DNA of 64,000 nucleotides from Undaria pinnatifida. Lineage: Eukaryota; Sar; Phaeophyceae; Laminariales; Alariaceae. Both the position numbers and the translations under genes were made by a program. The stretch lies in NCBI GenBank assembly GCA_012845835.1, contig JABAKD010000017.1, positions 1,292,001-1,356,000 of the forward strand, in the 5' to 3' direction. Positions within the stretch are counted from its first letter, which is position 1, and the number at the start of each line of letters is the position of its first letter. Positions 31,745-43,502 of the stretch are shown here, one piece after another. The notes beneath the pieces were generated by a model. That model saw only the letters and a program-made list of their open reading frames with translations. It was not told the DNA's origin and made no database searches.

Positions 31745-34120
31745 AAGACCTGACAAAATCGCACGTAGCAGCTGTGATCCAGGACGTATGTCGTTTTCTG
31801 CGAGGCGTGTTTTAGGCAACTAATGGTTGAAGTTAAAACCTGAAATATATTCCCCGGCCAATGTCCACGCCCTTCTTCGATTCAGACCGTGAAATTTGGC
31901 ACACCTCTTCCGTGTGCCGTTGCGAAGACCTGCCTGTCGTTTTTTTTGCCCGATTTTTCGTCAGTGAAGAGTTTTTGGAAAATGTGGACCACCCAAGACT
32001 AACACTTTTCGGCGAAAACGAAAACAAAAAAAAGCGGAGGTCAGCTCGGGATGGGCACGTAGAACACGTGTGCAAAAATTCCGGGTCTATCGCTCAAAAC
32101 CAGCGTGGAAATTTGGACTTTTGCGATAAAAAATGAGTAAGAAACGTTATTTCCTTCCAATGACTTGGTTTTAGTGCGGGGTCCAGATGTTTTGCTAGAT
32201 TCTGCTTCATGTCGAAGATAGGCAGGCCCGATCTTCGACATTTTGAGCCAAAATTCTACAGACATGCCTTGGAGTGTACCTCGAACCCGTTCGTGCAAAA
32301 TGCGGCACAACTTTTGTTTTAGCCCCCGCTTGGAAAAAAGCCCGAATACTATTGAACAAAATGAAGGCCTGTCATTGGTCGACACCAGTTTTGCTCCTAC
32401 TAGAGACAGCACGAGGCCGGGAACCAAAATATTGACGACGCCACATTATTCCACTGGTCACGGGGGTCATGATGATACCAAATATTGACCCTTTGACTGG
32501 ATATTGCGAGCGGCATTCGTGGGGGAGAGAATTTCGGGCTTTATACTTGAACCGGCCTGTATTGTACTGGAAAGGGCGGAGCTGCTGCCGAAAGACAAAC
32601 TATATACAAAAAAAAAAACGCAAAACCATCTAGACTATGGAGTTACAGTATGGCCAGCGCGTAGCCCCACTGTACTCTGTTTCTTACTGCGGAGATCCAC
32701 TCTTAGCAGGATAAATAACAAATGAAAAAATAAAGTGGGGGCAAAACAGCACCCACCTTCGTTTAACAGCGTGTGGTTCGAAAATATTTTGTTGGCTGGT
32801 CTTACCGGGCATGCAGAGGTTCAATCGAACACAGCCCTAGCGTAGGAGAGCGCGCCTGAAAGCTGGCAATGGTTCCCTTTTTCGCGCAATCTCATCCTGT
32901 TGAACAGTGGATCCCCGTAAAAGCATGAAACACGCAATCGACAGCTGCCGACGTACAGCCGACGTAACTGAGTGTTAACGTTGTACATAGCACCGATCGC
33001 CCGCGACAACAACAAGTCACCAGACCTCCGGTGGGGATACCGTTTGAAGACATGGACGCAAGTTTTGTATTCTGTATTTTTTTAGCTTGTTTGGCGTTTT
33101 TCTTTCCCTGCGGCGACAGCCGAAGTCACGAGACGGCACTTTCAGCCCTTGACTCGACCGAAGGCATTCTTCCAATAATCTACATCGACTGACGGCAAAC
33201 TGCTGGGTTTTAGAGTGGAAGGATCGGTTTGACACCCGTGACCGCTGGGCGTTTGCCATTGAATGACCGCCTCCTGGCATATTGGGCTACAGCAGTACGT
33301 ACGTACGTACGCGCATGTGTAATACGTGCACGGTGGCGGTTTCGTGCACGGAGAGCGTAGTAAGGCCGGCCGGCCCCACCTAGCCAGAACAAAAAAAAAG
33401 GCCCTGGGGTGCCTTTTTAGCGTTGTAGGTCATGAAAAATAAATCATGAAAAGCGGGGGAAGCTGGTTTGAATTGAACCTACCTTTCCATCGATAGCTCA
33501 TGAAATATACTGTAGATGAGTAAGATCGAACGAAGGAAAACTGGGGTTGGTGGATCGGGAAATTATCTAAATATACGTGGAAGGCATGTTTGATTAGGGG
33601 ATATATAAGGATATGAGAGAGCGAGTTCGGTGAAGATGGGCTGTCATTCAGGGGAGAGACAAGGGCACGGCGGGATTTAATAGTAGACAAGCAAAGCATA
33701 TACGGGAGAGTACAGAAAACTGGCGGGTATGTGATCAACACCTGCTACACTGCTGCTGGTGTGAGGCTGGAGAATCGAGGCGAATTTTTTTGAAGAACTT
33801 CCCTTCTTACCAGCGCAGGGGACTTACCACCTTTCCATATGGAAATCCGTTTCCGGGACGAAAAAACTTGGAATTAGTGTAGGGATAGTCTATATGTTTG
33901 GGCTGTAAAGGGGAAATGACAGCCCGAAATTCGGAAGGAATACTTGCATGAAGATTGATCAATACTAAGAGTGTTGAGTATTAGAGTAGAGTGGTGTGAT
34001 TGGATGTGGAGGAAAGGGTCAAAATTCAATAAAAAAAATCCCGATCCATGAAGCTTAGCAAACATGAAAAACGAGAGGGGGTGCTGGTGTGCACTGACCC
34101 GTTCCTATATCTTCATGGTT
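31745..34120. other. No gene recognised
   Basis: Several ORFs of 60-130 codons on both strands have no family motif and no clear splice partner. The missing 5' exon or exons of the kinase gene could be here but I could not identify one. 33294-33312 is a short TACG run. Confidence 0.4.
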
Positions 34121-34180
34121 CCTTGCCTAGGTTTGGGCGAGGTGTATAATAAAAAATGACGCGCAAAGCGGGTGGGGCAA

Positions 34181-34215
34181 GGGCGCACAAAAAAAAAAAT
34201 CCCGGACGCCACACT
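34181..34215 (+). repeat. Inverted repeat flanking the Cys-rich gene, left copy
   Basis: GGGCGCAC, A11, TCCCGGACGCCACACT: 35 bp repeated as its reverse complement at 36427-36461. A run of 28 C follows at 34217-34244. Confidence 0.8.
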
Positions 34216-34504
34216 ACCCCCCCCCCCCCCCCCCCCCCCCCCCCGGGTCCGACGCCGAAAAAAATGTTTTTTTTTTCCCTGAGTTTCGTCGAATGTTGAG
34301 GCCGTTTTACGTCGTCTTGCAACGTCTTGTGGCTTTTTGGTCCTCAAGAAAGCACCATGGAGCACCATCGACGGGGGTTAGGGCTTTTGCAAGGTTTTGT
34401 TGCCGTACACAAGCGTGTACTGCTGTGTCAAGTCCTGTTCTAATCTTGCTTTTGTCCAACTTGGTTTCTGGAAAAGGCCTCACGCATGTTGTATCAAACT
34501 TGGA

Positions 34505-36195
34505 TTAAATGGACGCCACAGACAGACAGTACAACACGGTGGTAGTAGTGAAGCAGATGATCTTCCTTGCTATTTGCCGTTGCTCCCCCGCCTCCCCTCC
34601 AAGCTTCGCCCCCCTCCCCCTTTGTGCCCGAACGGCCGAGATCGGCCGTTGGAGAAAACACGAAAAAATGGCCGATTTCGGCTGTGCAACAATAATGATT
34701 TTCCCTGCGATCATAGATGGACACCTTCAGGTGTTTGCAGAAACTGCCCGCATCATCTCTCCCGCCCGAAGCAGGGCTCTCCTCTCTCCTCGTCTCACTC
34801 TACATGCTCCCACGTTCTTTTCTTAAACCTAACCCGGCCAAGACTACTTACGCCTAAAATCACATTTGAGGCAGCCCCGCCAGCCGAACCCTCGGCCGCC
34901 CCCACCCCCTCCCCGCAAGGCTCTTCTTCTTCGTTTTCGTTTTCCATTTCTACTTTCTCTTCCAAAGTTCTGCCCACACCCGCAGATCCATTCACCGCGG
35001 TCGTTTTTCGTTGCTATTTTTCTCATCCAGGGCCGAGGCTCTTGGACGTACCTACAATGTTTCGCAACCAAAAAAAAAATTGGCGAAGGAGCTTAGCTGT
35101 TGCCGAGGTGTGTCGCAAGTATCAGTCAGTCCAACACGCCCGAGCACTGCCACGGAGACAGTGGTATACTATAGCTGACACGCGACAGCAACAACAGCAG
35201 TCACCAAAGTCTAACCCTCCTGCACGCGCGACTCACGATGTGTGCTGGTCTGATTCTTCATGTTTTTTTGCCTCCTCGGCGTTGTCACCCGAGCCGTCGC
35301 CGAAGTTTTTTCCACATCGGCAAACCCTCTCCACATATTCATGCTCGCGAGTTCCTTGGCTTATCTTCCCGCACTGCTCATCTAACCATTTCCGCGGGTT
35401 GAACGGTGATGCGGTTGTGCCTGCACCCGTCACCGGCCTACTCTGGGTGGCACTCGGGGGATGCATGGACATGCTCGCGCGAGCTGTGGCCTTCGGAACA
35501 GCTGTAGAAGAACTTGGACCGGCCGAACCTCCACCACTGCCGGCAGCAGCGGCAGCAGTAGGGCTACTAGCGGCAGCAGCCCCAGTCCCAGAACCAGCGG
35601 CACCAGAGGCCCCATATGTACTACTACGTAGGTTTAAGCGGCAGTCGGTGATGCCGCACTTCCACTTGTCCGGCTTATCTCTGATCTTCAAAGCTTTTTG
35701 CACACACAAGTTGTGCAACAAGACATCGCAATGGTCGCAATGGTGGTTCCCGCCGGGAAGATCCTCGTTGGAGCAGCCGCAAATTATGCCACATTTGACC
35801 ATTGCGCCACTACAACTCTTACGCGTCAGTCCCCATCCGCCCCCCTCAGACAACTTGACTCAGAGCTTGAACCGAGAGGTTTAGGGCGTTGGCACCACCG
35901 AGTAGACACGAGCGTTCACCCTGGTGCAACCTTGTGTACCCAGAACTTGGCACAACTGGTCGGAACGAGGAAGCTCGTTGAGCTCGTCGGTGAAATTATA
36001 GTCGATCTTGTCTCGCCGCGTTTTCGGCGGTTTCAAAAGGACAGTCTCGCCCAATCTCGCCGCATTTTTTAATTTAGCTTGTGTTGGCTTGTGCAAGCTT
36101 GTGTACTGGCCCGGTTCGACCTCGTGGTGTCGGCGGCGTTTCGAGGACGATGTACTACGCCCGTACAGTAGTAGCACCAGTGTCACTGACCTCAC
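34505..36195 (-). CDS. Spliced cysteine/histidine-rich (zinc-finger-like) protein, family not recognised
   Basis: Exons in gene order: A to 35920 (start uncertain, first ATG 36195), B 35817-35237, C 35051-34852, D about 34708-34505 (tentative). Junction phases agree and the donors include two strong sites (GTGAGT, GTAAGT). Exon A is basic and then reads KTRRDKIDYNFTDELNELPR. Exon B has CGIICGCSN, then NHHCDHCDVLLHNLC, a C-x2-C-x4-H-x2-C cluster, an Ala/Gly/Ser linker, and VCRCGKNFGDGSG with a following KKHEESDQH. Exon C repeats that module as EWICGCGQNFG. The C-x-C-G-x-N-F-G repeat across an intron argues for real coding. Function unknown; DNA binding or a transposon-related role are both possible. 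Confidence 0.62.
34852..35051 (-). CDS. Exon C of the Cys-rich gene
   Basis: One base completes the serine codon of exon B, then YVQEPRPWMRKIATKNDRGE, WICGCGQNFGRES and a basic, Gly-rich stretch ending CLKCDFR. The donor is GTAAGT. RPWMRK with WICGCGQNFG mirrors PRKWLDE with VCRCGKNFG in exon B. Confidence 0.6.
35237..35817 (-). CDS. Exon B of the Cys-rich gene
   Basis: Open for 193 codons plus two bases. It starts after GACGCGTAAG and ends at GTGAGT. It carries the first Cys/His cluster near residues 8-36, a low-complexity Ala/Gly/Ser/Pro stretch in the middle, the segment NPRKWLDEQCGKISQGT, and the VCRCGKNFG module near the end. Confidence 0.65.
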
Positions 36196-36375
36196 ACCTA
36201 CGTTGCCGAGGGTTCGCCTCTTGTTCGACTAAACCCATTTTCGGCCGTGAGTGGCACCCAGTGCCTAGTCTATGGCCAAGTCACTCTGTTTTATATGGGA
36301 ATTAGTGTTGCATGGTTCATTGTATAGGAATTAGAGTTGCAAAGTTCTTTATATAGGAATTAGTATGCTGGGAGA

Positions 36376-36461
36376 CCCCCCCCCCCCCCCCCCCCCCCCT
36401 CACCGCCGACCAAATGCAAAAACTGGAGTGTGGCGTCCGGGATTTTTTTTTTTGTGCGCCC
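36376..36461 (-). repeat. Inverted repeat flanking the Cys-rich gene, right copy, with poly-C run
   Basis: 36427-36461 is the reverse complement of 34181-34215 with at most a one-base length difference in the T/A run. A run of 25 C lies at 36376-36400. Confidence 0.8.
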
Positions 36462-36849
36462 CTTGGGTGGGGAGAGATGGTTTGAGTTGAGCCACACCTT
36501 GTCACTGGTTAGCTGCAGATGCACAGCCAATTATTAATAACTGAAGGTTGTACATACATACCACCGTATGCCAACCATAAAAACACCACCGAGTTTCCAG
36601 CGGGGATATAATAGTCAGCAATTGAGTTACATCGACACACGACGTGTATGAAAATACGTGGAATCGCGGTGAGCTTAAGCTTTACTTATCCCCATCCGCC
36701 GGTGGATGAAAATAAAAACAACGAAATAAGCACGAAAGCCAATCAACGCAAAAAGTGGACGCGTGAGTATGGTACACACCAGCTATTTCTGTAGTCGGCT
36801 TCTCGTTAGGTGTCCTGTACTGCTGGTCAGCTTTTTACGCAAGAAAAGG

Positions 36850-37020
36850 TACCTTACGAGCACGAGTATGCATTCGGGAGGATACGAACCTGCATCATTG
36901 ACTCTCATATGGACGATGTTCACCTACTCGACATGTACAGGGGATGCCTGCTCAAGGATAGGGAATTCGGGTTAGCCTACCCCCCCCCCCACTAACCCAT
37001 TGGACTAGACTACCGTACCA
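36850..37020 (-). mobile_element. tRNA-like SINE candidate
   Basis: On the minus strand GTAGTCTAGTCCAATGGGTTAG (about 37010 downward, box-A-like) is followed, some 110 bp on, by GGTTCGTATCC (near 36880), a good box B. The spacing is longer than in a tRNA, partly through a C run, so this is a tRNA-derived or decayed element, not a tRNA gene. Confidence 0.5.
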
Positions 37021-38260
37021 TGTTTATCATCAAAAGAGTAAACGACAGCTGCCGACGCAAAGTCAACAATAGTCACCGAAAAAGGCTGTACGTGTTGCAT
37101 ACCCTGGATCACCCGCAGGATCGACCCATTTCCAACCCCATTTTTTTTCCTACTATAACTCCAAGTGTTTTGTCCCCATGTCGGGAGTGCGGTGCTAAAA
37201 GGGTTAAGTTGATCGAACTCACAGCTGACGTATTCGAAACATCACCAGGTCTCCGATGGGGACAGAACAACCAACATAAAAACCAATGACTACCTCGTAC
37301 AAAAAAACACCCACGGGAGTGCACAGCAGTGCACATCCGCTATTTCGGAGATCTGTTTTTCTTGTTTAGACGTTCTGTACTGCTCTGTATGTATGTGTCC
37401 AAGAAGCGCGAACATATACGTAACAGATATTCCGCTCACTTTGAGTGATAAATCCTGCTCGTCGTGTTGCCCATGTTGTTCACGCAGCTACAGCGCAGCT
37501 CCCACGCCTCAATTCCGATTACTGCGTGGCGAAGCAGGCGTCCCCGTTTGACCTTCACAGCACTCGCTTTCTCCCGAACTACGTTCTCCTCAAGTTGTGT
37601 GGCCGTAGGTGCTCGCGATCCCTACTCCGCTTTTCTGGCTGCCTTCTTCCTGTACGATATGCGAAGCTCTACTCTCTACCTGTGTTGTTCGTCTTTCACA
37701 GCCCTTGTTGCCCGGGCTTCACATACAACAAAGAGTCCTGGGCTGTTTTTTTCGAGCGTCTCAAGAGCGTCTCCGTGTACACGTCCCTCTTATATATGTA
37801 CAGCACCCCTGCAGAGAGGGGCCGGCTTCTCCTGCGTCGTCTTCCTCCTCCTCTTGTTTCTGCAGAAGTGGCGACGAGGTCGTTACGAGTAGACAAAAGA
37901 AATGATCACTCCGGCTCCGCTGTACGGCAAGTCTCCCATCCCTCCTGCCATGCTGCCGGTGATGGGAGGCCAATTGTGATCGTGCCGAGTTCTCTCATCG
38001 TCCAAGGAACTCGGCAAAATTGCTATGCGAGTACTCGTGGGGATGTCAGCGAATCAAAGCTCTTCAGCAAAGGACCGGCGTGAACCCGTTGCATGAGACA
38101 AAATCAATGCTTTTCTCGGGGCTGACGCTGGCTGCAAACCTGCCTGGCGCCACCTGCGAGCAAGGTGCAACTAGTTCACCATAGCAGGACAAAAAAGGAC
38201 AAGCGCACACCCAACGCGGGGTGGAGGTGGGGTGGAGGTGCAATTCCTGCATTGCATTTT
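37021..38260. other. No gene recognised
   Basis: The open plus-strand frame 37445-38083 (212 codons) overlaps two other open plus-strand frames and several minus ones, has no motif and no clean splice context. I treat it as chance. Confidence 0.4.
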
Positions 38261-38261
38261 G

Positions 38262-38425
38262 GCCAACCACAGAGCTCTAAATTTTAATTTGACCAATCAT
38301 AGATCAACAGACCATTTCCCTTCTAAGGCATCCAAGTGTTTAGAAACCCATTCTTTCATTATATTGACCAATAAAAATACCCCATTTATGGAATCGCGCC
38401 GCATGTATGGTTTTGGCCAATCACA
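38262..38425. promoter_or_regulatory. Cluster of four CCAAT-like motifs
   Basis: TTGGCCAACCAC, TTGACCAATCAT, TTGACCAATAAA and TTGGCCAATCAC at about 38264, 38290, 38363 and 38412, all in the same orientation, plus two copies of GAATCGCGCCGCA near 38391 and 38442. It could be a promoter region or a decayed tandem repeat. No downstream gene is recognised. Confidence 0.3.
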
Positions 38426-38939
38426 ACACCGGATTTGCTACTGAATCGCGCCGCAAGCCGCAAGTCCCGAGTCGATTAGGCTTTGCAACTTACTGCCCCT
38501 GCACACGCGCACACCCGGCATTTCGCACACCTGGGTCTAACCCTACACACATCCCTGAACTATCATGAGCTGGGGATCGATGTAGGCATGCCCCTGCCCC
38601 CATTAGCCATCTTCTGCGGCGAGGAAGAGCCCCTGCTTTAACAACCACGGCACCCAAAGCGCGAACCAACCGTGTTTGGTTCGAGGACCACAGGCCCTTG
38701 ACCTGAGCGGTACAGTCTGATTTCCTTGCCGAACGAGCAGCAGCAGGGCCAGTAACTGCTGCAACGGTGTGAGTTGGAGGGTGTCGCTTTTGCGGTGCTT
38801 TCATTTGGTTGATGGACTGGGTGCCGATGTCTCGCGGGTGGGCAGTATCTTGCGGGCACATATTTACGCGCTGGCATTGCACGCGGACTACAATCAACGG
38901 TATTGGCATCAACGCCGCTGTGTTCCGTAACGACAACCT

Positions 38940-39029
38940 CACGGCGAGGCAGCAGCAGCAGCCGCAAGAGCAGCAGCAGCAGCAGCAGCATCCGCAAGAG
39001 CAGCAGCAGCAGCAGCATCCGCAGCATCC

Positions 39030-39071
<42 letters not shown>

Positions 39072-39080
39072 GCCGCCGCA
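38940..39080. repeat. CAG-rich repeat
   Basis: CAGCAG runs interrupted by CCGCAA and CATCCG. The plus strand reads polyglutamine (38809-39237 frame), the minus strand poly-leucine or poly-alanine. None of the frames has a recognisable domain around it. Confidence 0.85.
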
Positions 39081-39489
39081 AAAACTGTGGATGCTGCTGA
39101 CGGTAGCAGACGTAGGTATTGGTTGCTTTGGCTGCAGCGGCTGCGGCTACTTACCATCCCCACTGCACGTGTACCCTGGACAACGGGCACCACGTAATCA
39201 TCTCCAGGACTGCAGCAGTAGCACCCTATTGGCTTGAGTCTATCGTTAGTAACGGCTACACGTGGTGTAGGGACTACGTTCACCTTATGGGAAGCAAGTG
39301 ATGGATCTTTGTTTATTATCACAGGGTGCGCACACGGGAGGGCCTCTCTCCTCCTTCTCGTAATAGAGACCCTCGATGTGTACAGTATCGTGTATTGCAG
39401 GCATACAGCATCGCCTGCACGACAACACAGTTCTGTGGAACCATGCGAGCCCGAGTCTAACACAGTCGTTTGCTGCTTTTTACTACATG

Positions 39490-39750
39490 TATAATGCTGG
39501 ACGAGAACAGTCGTGGCACAGTCCTTTCTAGGAAAGCAGCGGTAACACGTACAACAACAACTCAACACGTAGCAACGGTAGTATCTACAGCAAGGGTTCC
39601 TTTTGTTTAGGGAGGTAGACGCTTCGTCGATTGCTGATGCTGCTGCGGCGATTGCGGCAGCATTGGCAGCCGGGGTTGGTGCGGCAGCATTTGCCACTGC
39701 GGTTGCTGCTGCTGCCAATGCTCCTGTCTCCTGCTTTACATCGCAGGACG
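39490..39750. repeat. GCTGCTG-rich dispersed repeat, copy 1
   Basis: TAGACGCTTCGTCGATTGCTG and the following GCTGCGG stretch recur in the array at 61960-62560 (TAGACGCTCCGTCGATTGCT), along with a CAACA-rich flank. Confidence 0.55.
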
Positions 39751-39879
39751 GCAGGGATGACATACGCGTCAACAGCGTAGCGCAGCGTCGCAGCGGCAGA
39801 AAAACAGCTGGGAGCGTTAGGGACTCCTACGCGATGTGTGTGCGGGTTCAATGGAGGGGACAGATTTTCTAGACTATAA

Positions 39880-40925
39880 CTCAGGTATATACACAGCTTA
39901 TCTATTGTGGCTACTCTGTGGTACTGTTCGACACAGAATGCGCGTAGGTGGAGAGGTGTCTCAAACGCAAAATAGATATATTTATCTATTATAGTTGAAG
40001 CGTTTGCCGAGGGATTGAGCTACTTACTCAGGATGGTCCTGTGAGGGACGTTATTTCAACATCTAACAGTTTGATGTCCAGGATATCCCAGCGTATTCTA
40101 CAATGGTTTCATTAATACAAGAGCTCCGCATGGGCAGGGCAGCACTTCGACAACTTAAGGTGTAGCTGTCCGATTTGGCATGCATTGAACTTTAAAGTAA
40201 TGCCTAGATTTTAACACGAACATGGGATTATGAAAGTCATGCTTTGACAAAAGAAAAAACGTTATATTATACAACAAAGAAGGCAAGGATAGGCGAAACA
40301 AACTATGTTAAATGCGCCGTCAAGTAAAAGTTGGCGTCTGTAAAAAAAAAATACCGAAAAGAGTATTATAATTGAGAACCTGCGTCGCCTCTAGGCGAAA
40401 CAAAAGAGACCTTGGCATTAATAAAGAGACTGCACTGCTGTCCCCGTGGCAATGGAGGTTCAAAGTCGACAGTATGCAAAGTCGGTTTGCATCAAACGTC
40501 GACATGGGGACATGTCAGCCGGCGAGGTTTTGGAAGAAGATTGCTTTGTTTGTTACGTGAAGGCTGTCGCATTGATTGGTCTGCGTGGTCGCGGGCGAGG
40601 AGGAAAACGTAGAAGAGGACGGCGATCTCTCGTTGAGGCGGCGTTGTCTAAGATTGGTGCGGGGATGGCTTTGCTCGTACGGGAGGTTGGCGTAGCGCTT
40701 CTTCTCTGTTTTTTCTCGAGAAGGCGGGATATGTGTGTCTGCTGTCTTTTCTTCGTGGGGGCTTTCACGTTGTCGAAATCGGACGCGTCCCCTCAATGCA
40801 TAATATCCGGAGTGTCTCTACCATGACGACTGCTGATAGTGCCGTGCGTATTTCCTAGAGACTGACATATTATTTACTGGTAGCAATAATAATATACCTT
40901 TGCAACATTTTTTTTTCTTCATGCC
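39880..40925. other. No gene recognised
   Basis: The frame 40446-40826 (126 codons, basic middle, hydrophobic end) overlaps other open frames and shows no family motif. Nothing else noted. Confidence 0.4.
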
Positions 40926-40929
40926 ATGT

Positions 40930-41240
40930 ATTATCCCCGCACCACTCTCGCGCTCCCTCCCAGTAGTAACTCAGATCCGGGGTCACATAGCGGGCCCTCC
41001 TCCTCCCTCCCCACTTCGGCACGTGCTTTCATTTTTACCGCCAGGAGAATCCAGCATTTTCTTCCCTCGTCGACTCGCGTCGAACCAACCCACGCTGCTA
41101 GGCGCTCTCAGCAGTTAGTTGATCCCTGTTTTTTTTTTTGCATTTTTGCAAATAAAGTCAAATCTCATCGTGGTGGGTGTCGAACTCAAGGACAACCAAA
41201 CGTTGGTAGTATTCGAGGGTAAAACCACTATTAATAATAG
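40930..41240 (-). mobile_element. tRNA-derived SINE-like element, family 2
   Basis: On the minus strand, TTAATAGTGGTTTTACCC near 41230 is box-A-like and GAGTTCGACACCC near 41190 is box-B-like, at tRNA-like spacing. A body follows with GACGCGAGTCGACGAGGGAA and AAAATGAAAGCACGTGCCGA. Fragments of the body occur at 16418-16560, 20880-21010 and 29525-29645. Confidence 0.6.
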
Positions 41241-41429
41241 ACCACCTGGACGGCCGGCTGACAATTGATTAAAACAAAACAGGATCTTTGCATAGAGATT
41301 ACATTCCCTCCCCCATATTGTATGATATTACGATGGTTGACGCGATATGTATAGAATAAAGCGCCAAATACCTAAATATCAGCGTACGCGGAGTTTTAGA
41401 TATCATGAATAACGAACGACCGCGACGGC

Positions 41430-41580
41430 AGAGCACGGCAAAGCATAGCGCTTCGCTTTGCTGAGCTAGCGGTGCGCTGCTGAGCTGAGCCGCAGGGCAT
41501 CGCAGGGCACTGCACGGCGCTTCGTTGCTGTGAGCTATAGCGCTGCGATGGGGTGCTGGGCGGTGTCGAGCTGATGCGCC
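41430..41580. repeat. GCACGGCA / GCTGAGCTGAGC minisatellite
   Basis: Imperfect array like 11150-11480, with AGCGCTTCGCTTTGCTGAGCT and GCAGGGCACTGCACGGCGCT segments. Confidence 0.6.
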
Positions 41581-41824
41581 AAGCCCAGATCTCAGCCGAT
41601 GAAGCTTCGTCAAGTACAAAACAAATGGTGCGAATCAAAGAAAAGCTAAAGCTGGACCGTTCCGCAACTAATGCACAGGCGGCAAATTAGAGGCAAATGG
41701 TAGGAGGTTCAACTTACTAGACAAAAAGGAAGAAAAATCGCGAAAAGGTTCAAAATCGTGTTGGCAGAAAAACCATTTTTTTTTCAGGAAGCAGCTGAAA
41801 GGTCAAGAAACAGGCAATATTTCC

Positions 41825-42020
41825 GTTGTTGTTGTTGTCGTTCTCACATTAACTCGCATAATCAAGTCCGTGGTCACAGGACAGGCTCCAGTCACTCTGG
41901 AGCTGAGGAATACCCTAGGGGAAAAACACAAACCAAAGGTGGTACACGCAAAAATCACAGCTGACGCAATTCATGCCTCCACCAGAAACATATAAAAGTG
42001 AAATCGGGAGTCAGTCTACG
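41825..42020 (+). repeat. Dispersed repeat R2
   Basis: Best match to 25018-25235, about 85% identical by eye, ending in the same GTGAAATCGGGAGTC. Confidence 0.65.
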
Positions 42021-42577
42021 ATGTGCCAGGTCCATGCTGGTGCATACGTCTCATTACTCGCGCCTGGAAAAACCGACTATACCGCGTGCCACCCAAGAAA
42101 GACTACCACGCATATATTACACGTGGTATCTATCACTACGCATACGCATAACAGACGCAAGTCAATTGGCAAAAAGAAACAAAGAATAGAAAGGAAAGGA
42201 AATGGGTGCATGGGGCCAAGAAAAAGAAAAAAAAAAAAAAAATTGGGGGGTCTACTGGCGAGTCTGCCACCAGAACGATGCCACGTGGTTTTTCGACGAT
42301 CTACAGCAGTACTACGAACGATTTCCGATACACCCACCGAAGCACGGACTACCGGCGAATTACGCGATCGACAGCTGGCTGTGGTTGTCACGTGTCTCTG
42401 TGTTGGGGGCCACTGTGCGCTGCCTCTTGTTGGCTCTTGTTTGGGTAAAACATGCGGTGTGCTCCATGGTCACACGGCAGCAAAACACCAGAATCAGAAC
42501 GTCCGCTCGTACGACGTATCATTCTTACAGGAAATGTAATATTTTTTTTCTCTTTCAATAAGAACATAAGACGGTTG

Positions 42578-43502
42578 TTATATATTGGACAGAGTGATGC
42601 GTGTACGACTAAACTTGCCAACGGCACTCGTACTGCACTTTGAGCTATCTGCTGTGGTTCTGGTTGCTACTAGTTGCTGCAGTATGTGCTAGAAGTTTCG
42701 CCCTTCGGCAACTGCTGCTGCACCTGATGTTGTGTGTTTGCCAATGTTGCCAGTTGGCGTTCATGCTCGTCGTACATACTGCTGTTCTCACCAGTAGGCA
42801 CGGGTTTCCTCGTACCTCGATGGCACGACGAGGAGCTCAAAACAGAAGGGAGGTGAAATGAAATGGCATGGACAATGGCCACATAGAAACGAGCACAGCG
42901 GGATAGTTCGCTGCGAATCAACCGCACTCGTTCATGCCTACAGCAGAGGCTGGCTGGAGTGTCAGCGGCCGTGCTAAAGCCAGGGCCAAAGGCCGAAGAG
43001 ACGGCTCTACTACCTGCTTGGTTTTGTCTCAAGATTCTGTTATATATTGGACAGAGTGATGCGTGTACGACTAAACTTGCCAACGGCACTCGTACTGCAC
43101 TTTGAGCTATCTGCTGTGGTTCTGGTTGCTACTAGTTGCTGCAGTATGTGCTAGAAGTTTCGCCCTTCGGCTACTGCTGCTGCACCTGATATTGTGTGTT
43201 TGCCAATGTTGTCAGTTGGCGTTCATGCTCGTCGTACATACTGCTGTTCTCACCCAGTAGGCACGGGTTTCCTCGTACCTCGATGGCACGACGAGGAGCT
43301 CAAAACAGAAGGGAGGTGACATGAAATGGCGTGGACAATGGCCACATAGAAGCGAGCACAGCGGGATAGTTCGCTGCGAATCAACCGCACTCGTTCATGC
43401 CTACAGCAGAGGCTGGCTGGAGTGTCAGCGGCCATGCTAAAGCCAGGGCCAAAGGCCGAAGAGACGGCTCTACCTGCTTGGTTTTGTCTCGAGATTCTGT
43501 TA
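42578..43502. repeat. 462-bp tandem duplication
   Basis: TTATATATTGGACAGAGTGA starts units at 42578 and 43040; the copies differ by only a handful of substitutions and a few 1-3 base indels. The minus strand has matching open frames in both (42670-43089 and 43250-43516), with AVSSAFGPGFS and HERVRLIRSELSRC in each. No known domain; coding status unclear. Confidence 0.85.

Noticed and set aside
34397-35884. 495-codon plus-strand open frame
   Set aside because: It overlaps the minus-strand Cys-rich gene. Its composition is Pro/Ser/Ala low complexity with no motif, whereas the minus strand has ordered Cys/His clusters and phase-matched splice sites.
36850-37020. Functional tRNA gene on the minus strand
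   Set aside because: The distance from the box-A-like to the box-B-like segment is too long, with a C run between, and no acceptor stem pairs.
38809-39237. Polyglutamine protein on the plus strand
   Set aside because: The repeat is open in several frames on both strands; the flanks have no domain and the same repeat family recurs at 62 kb as non-coding DNA.
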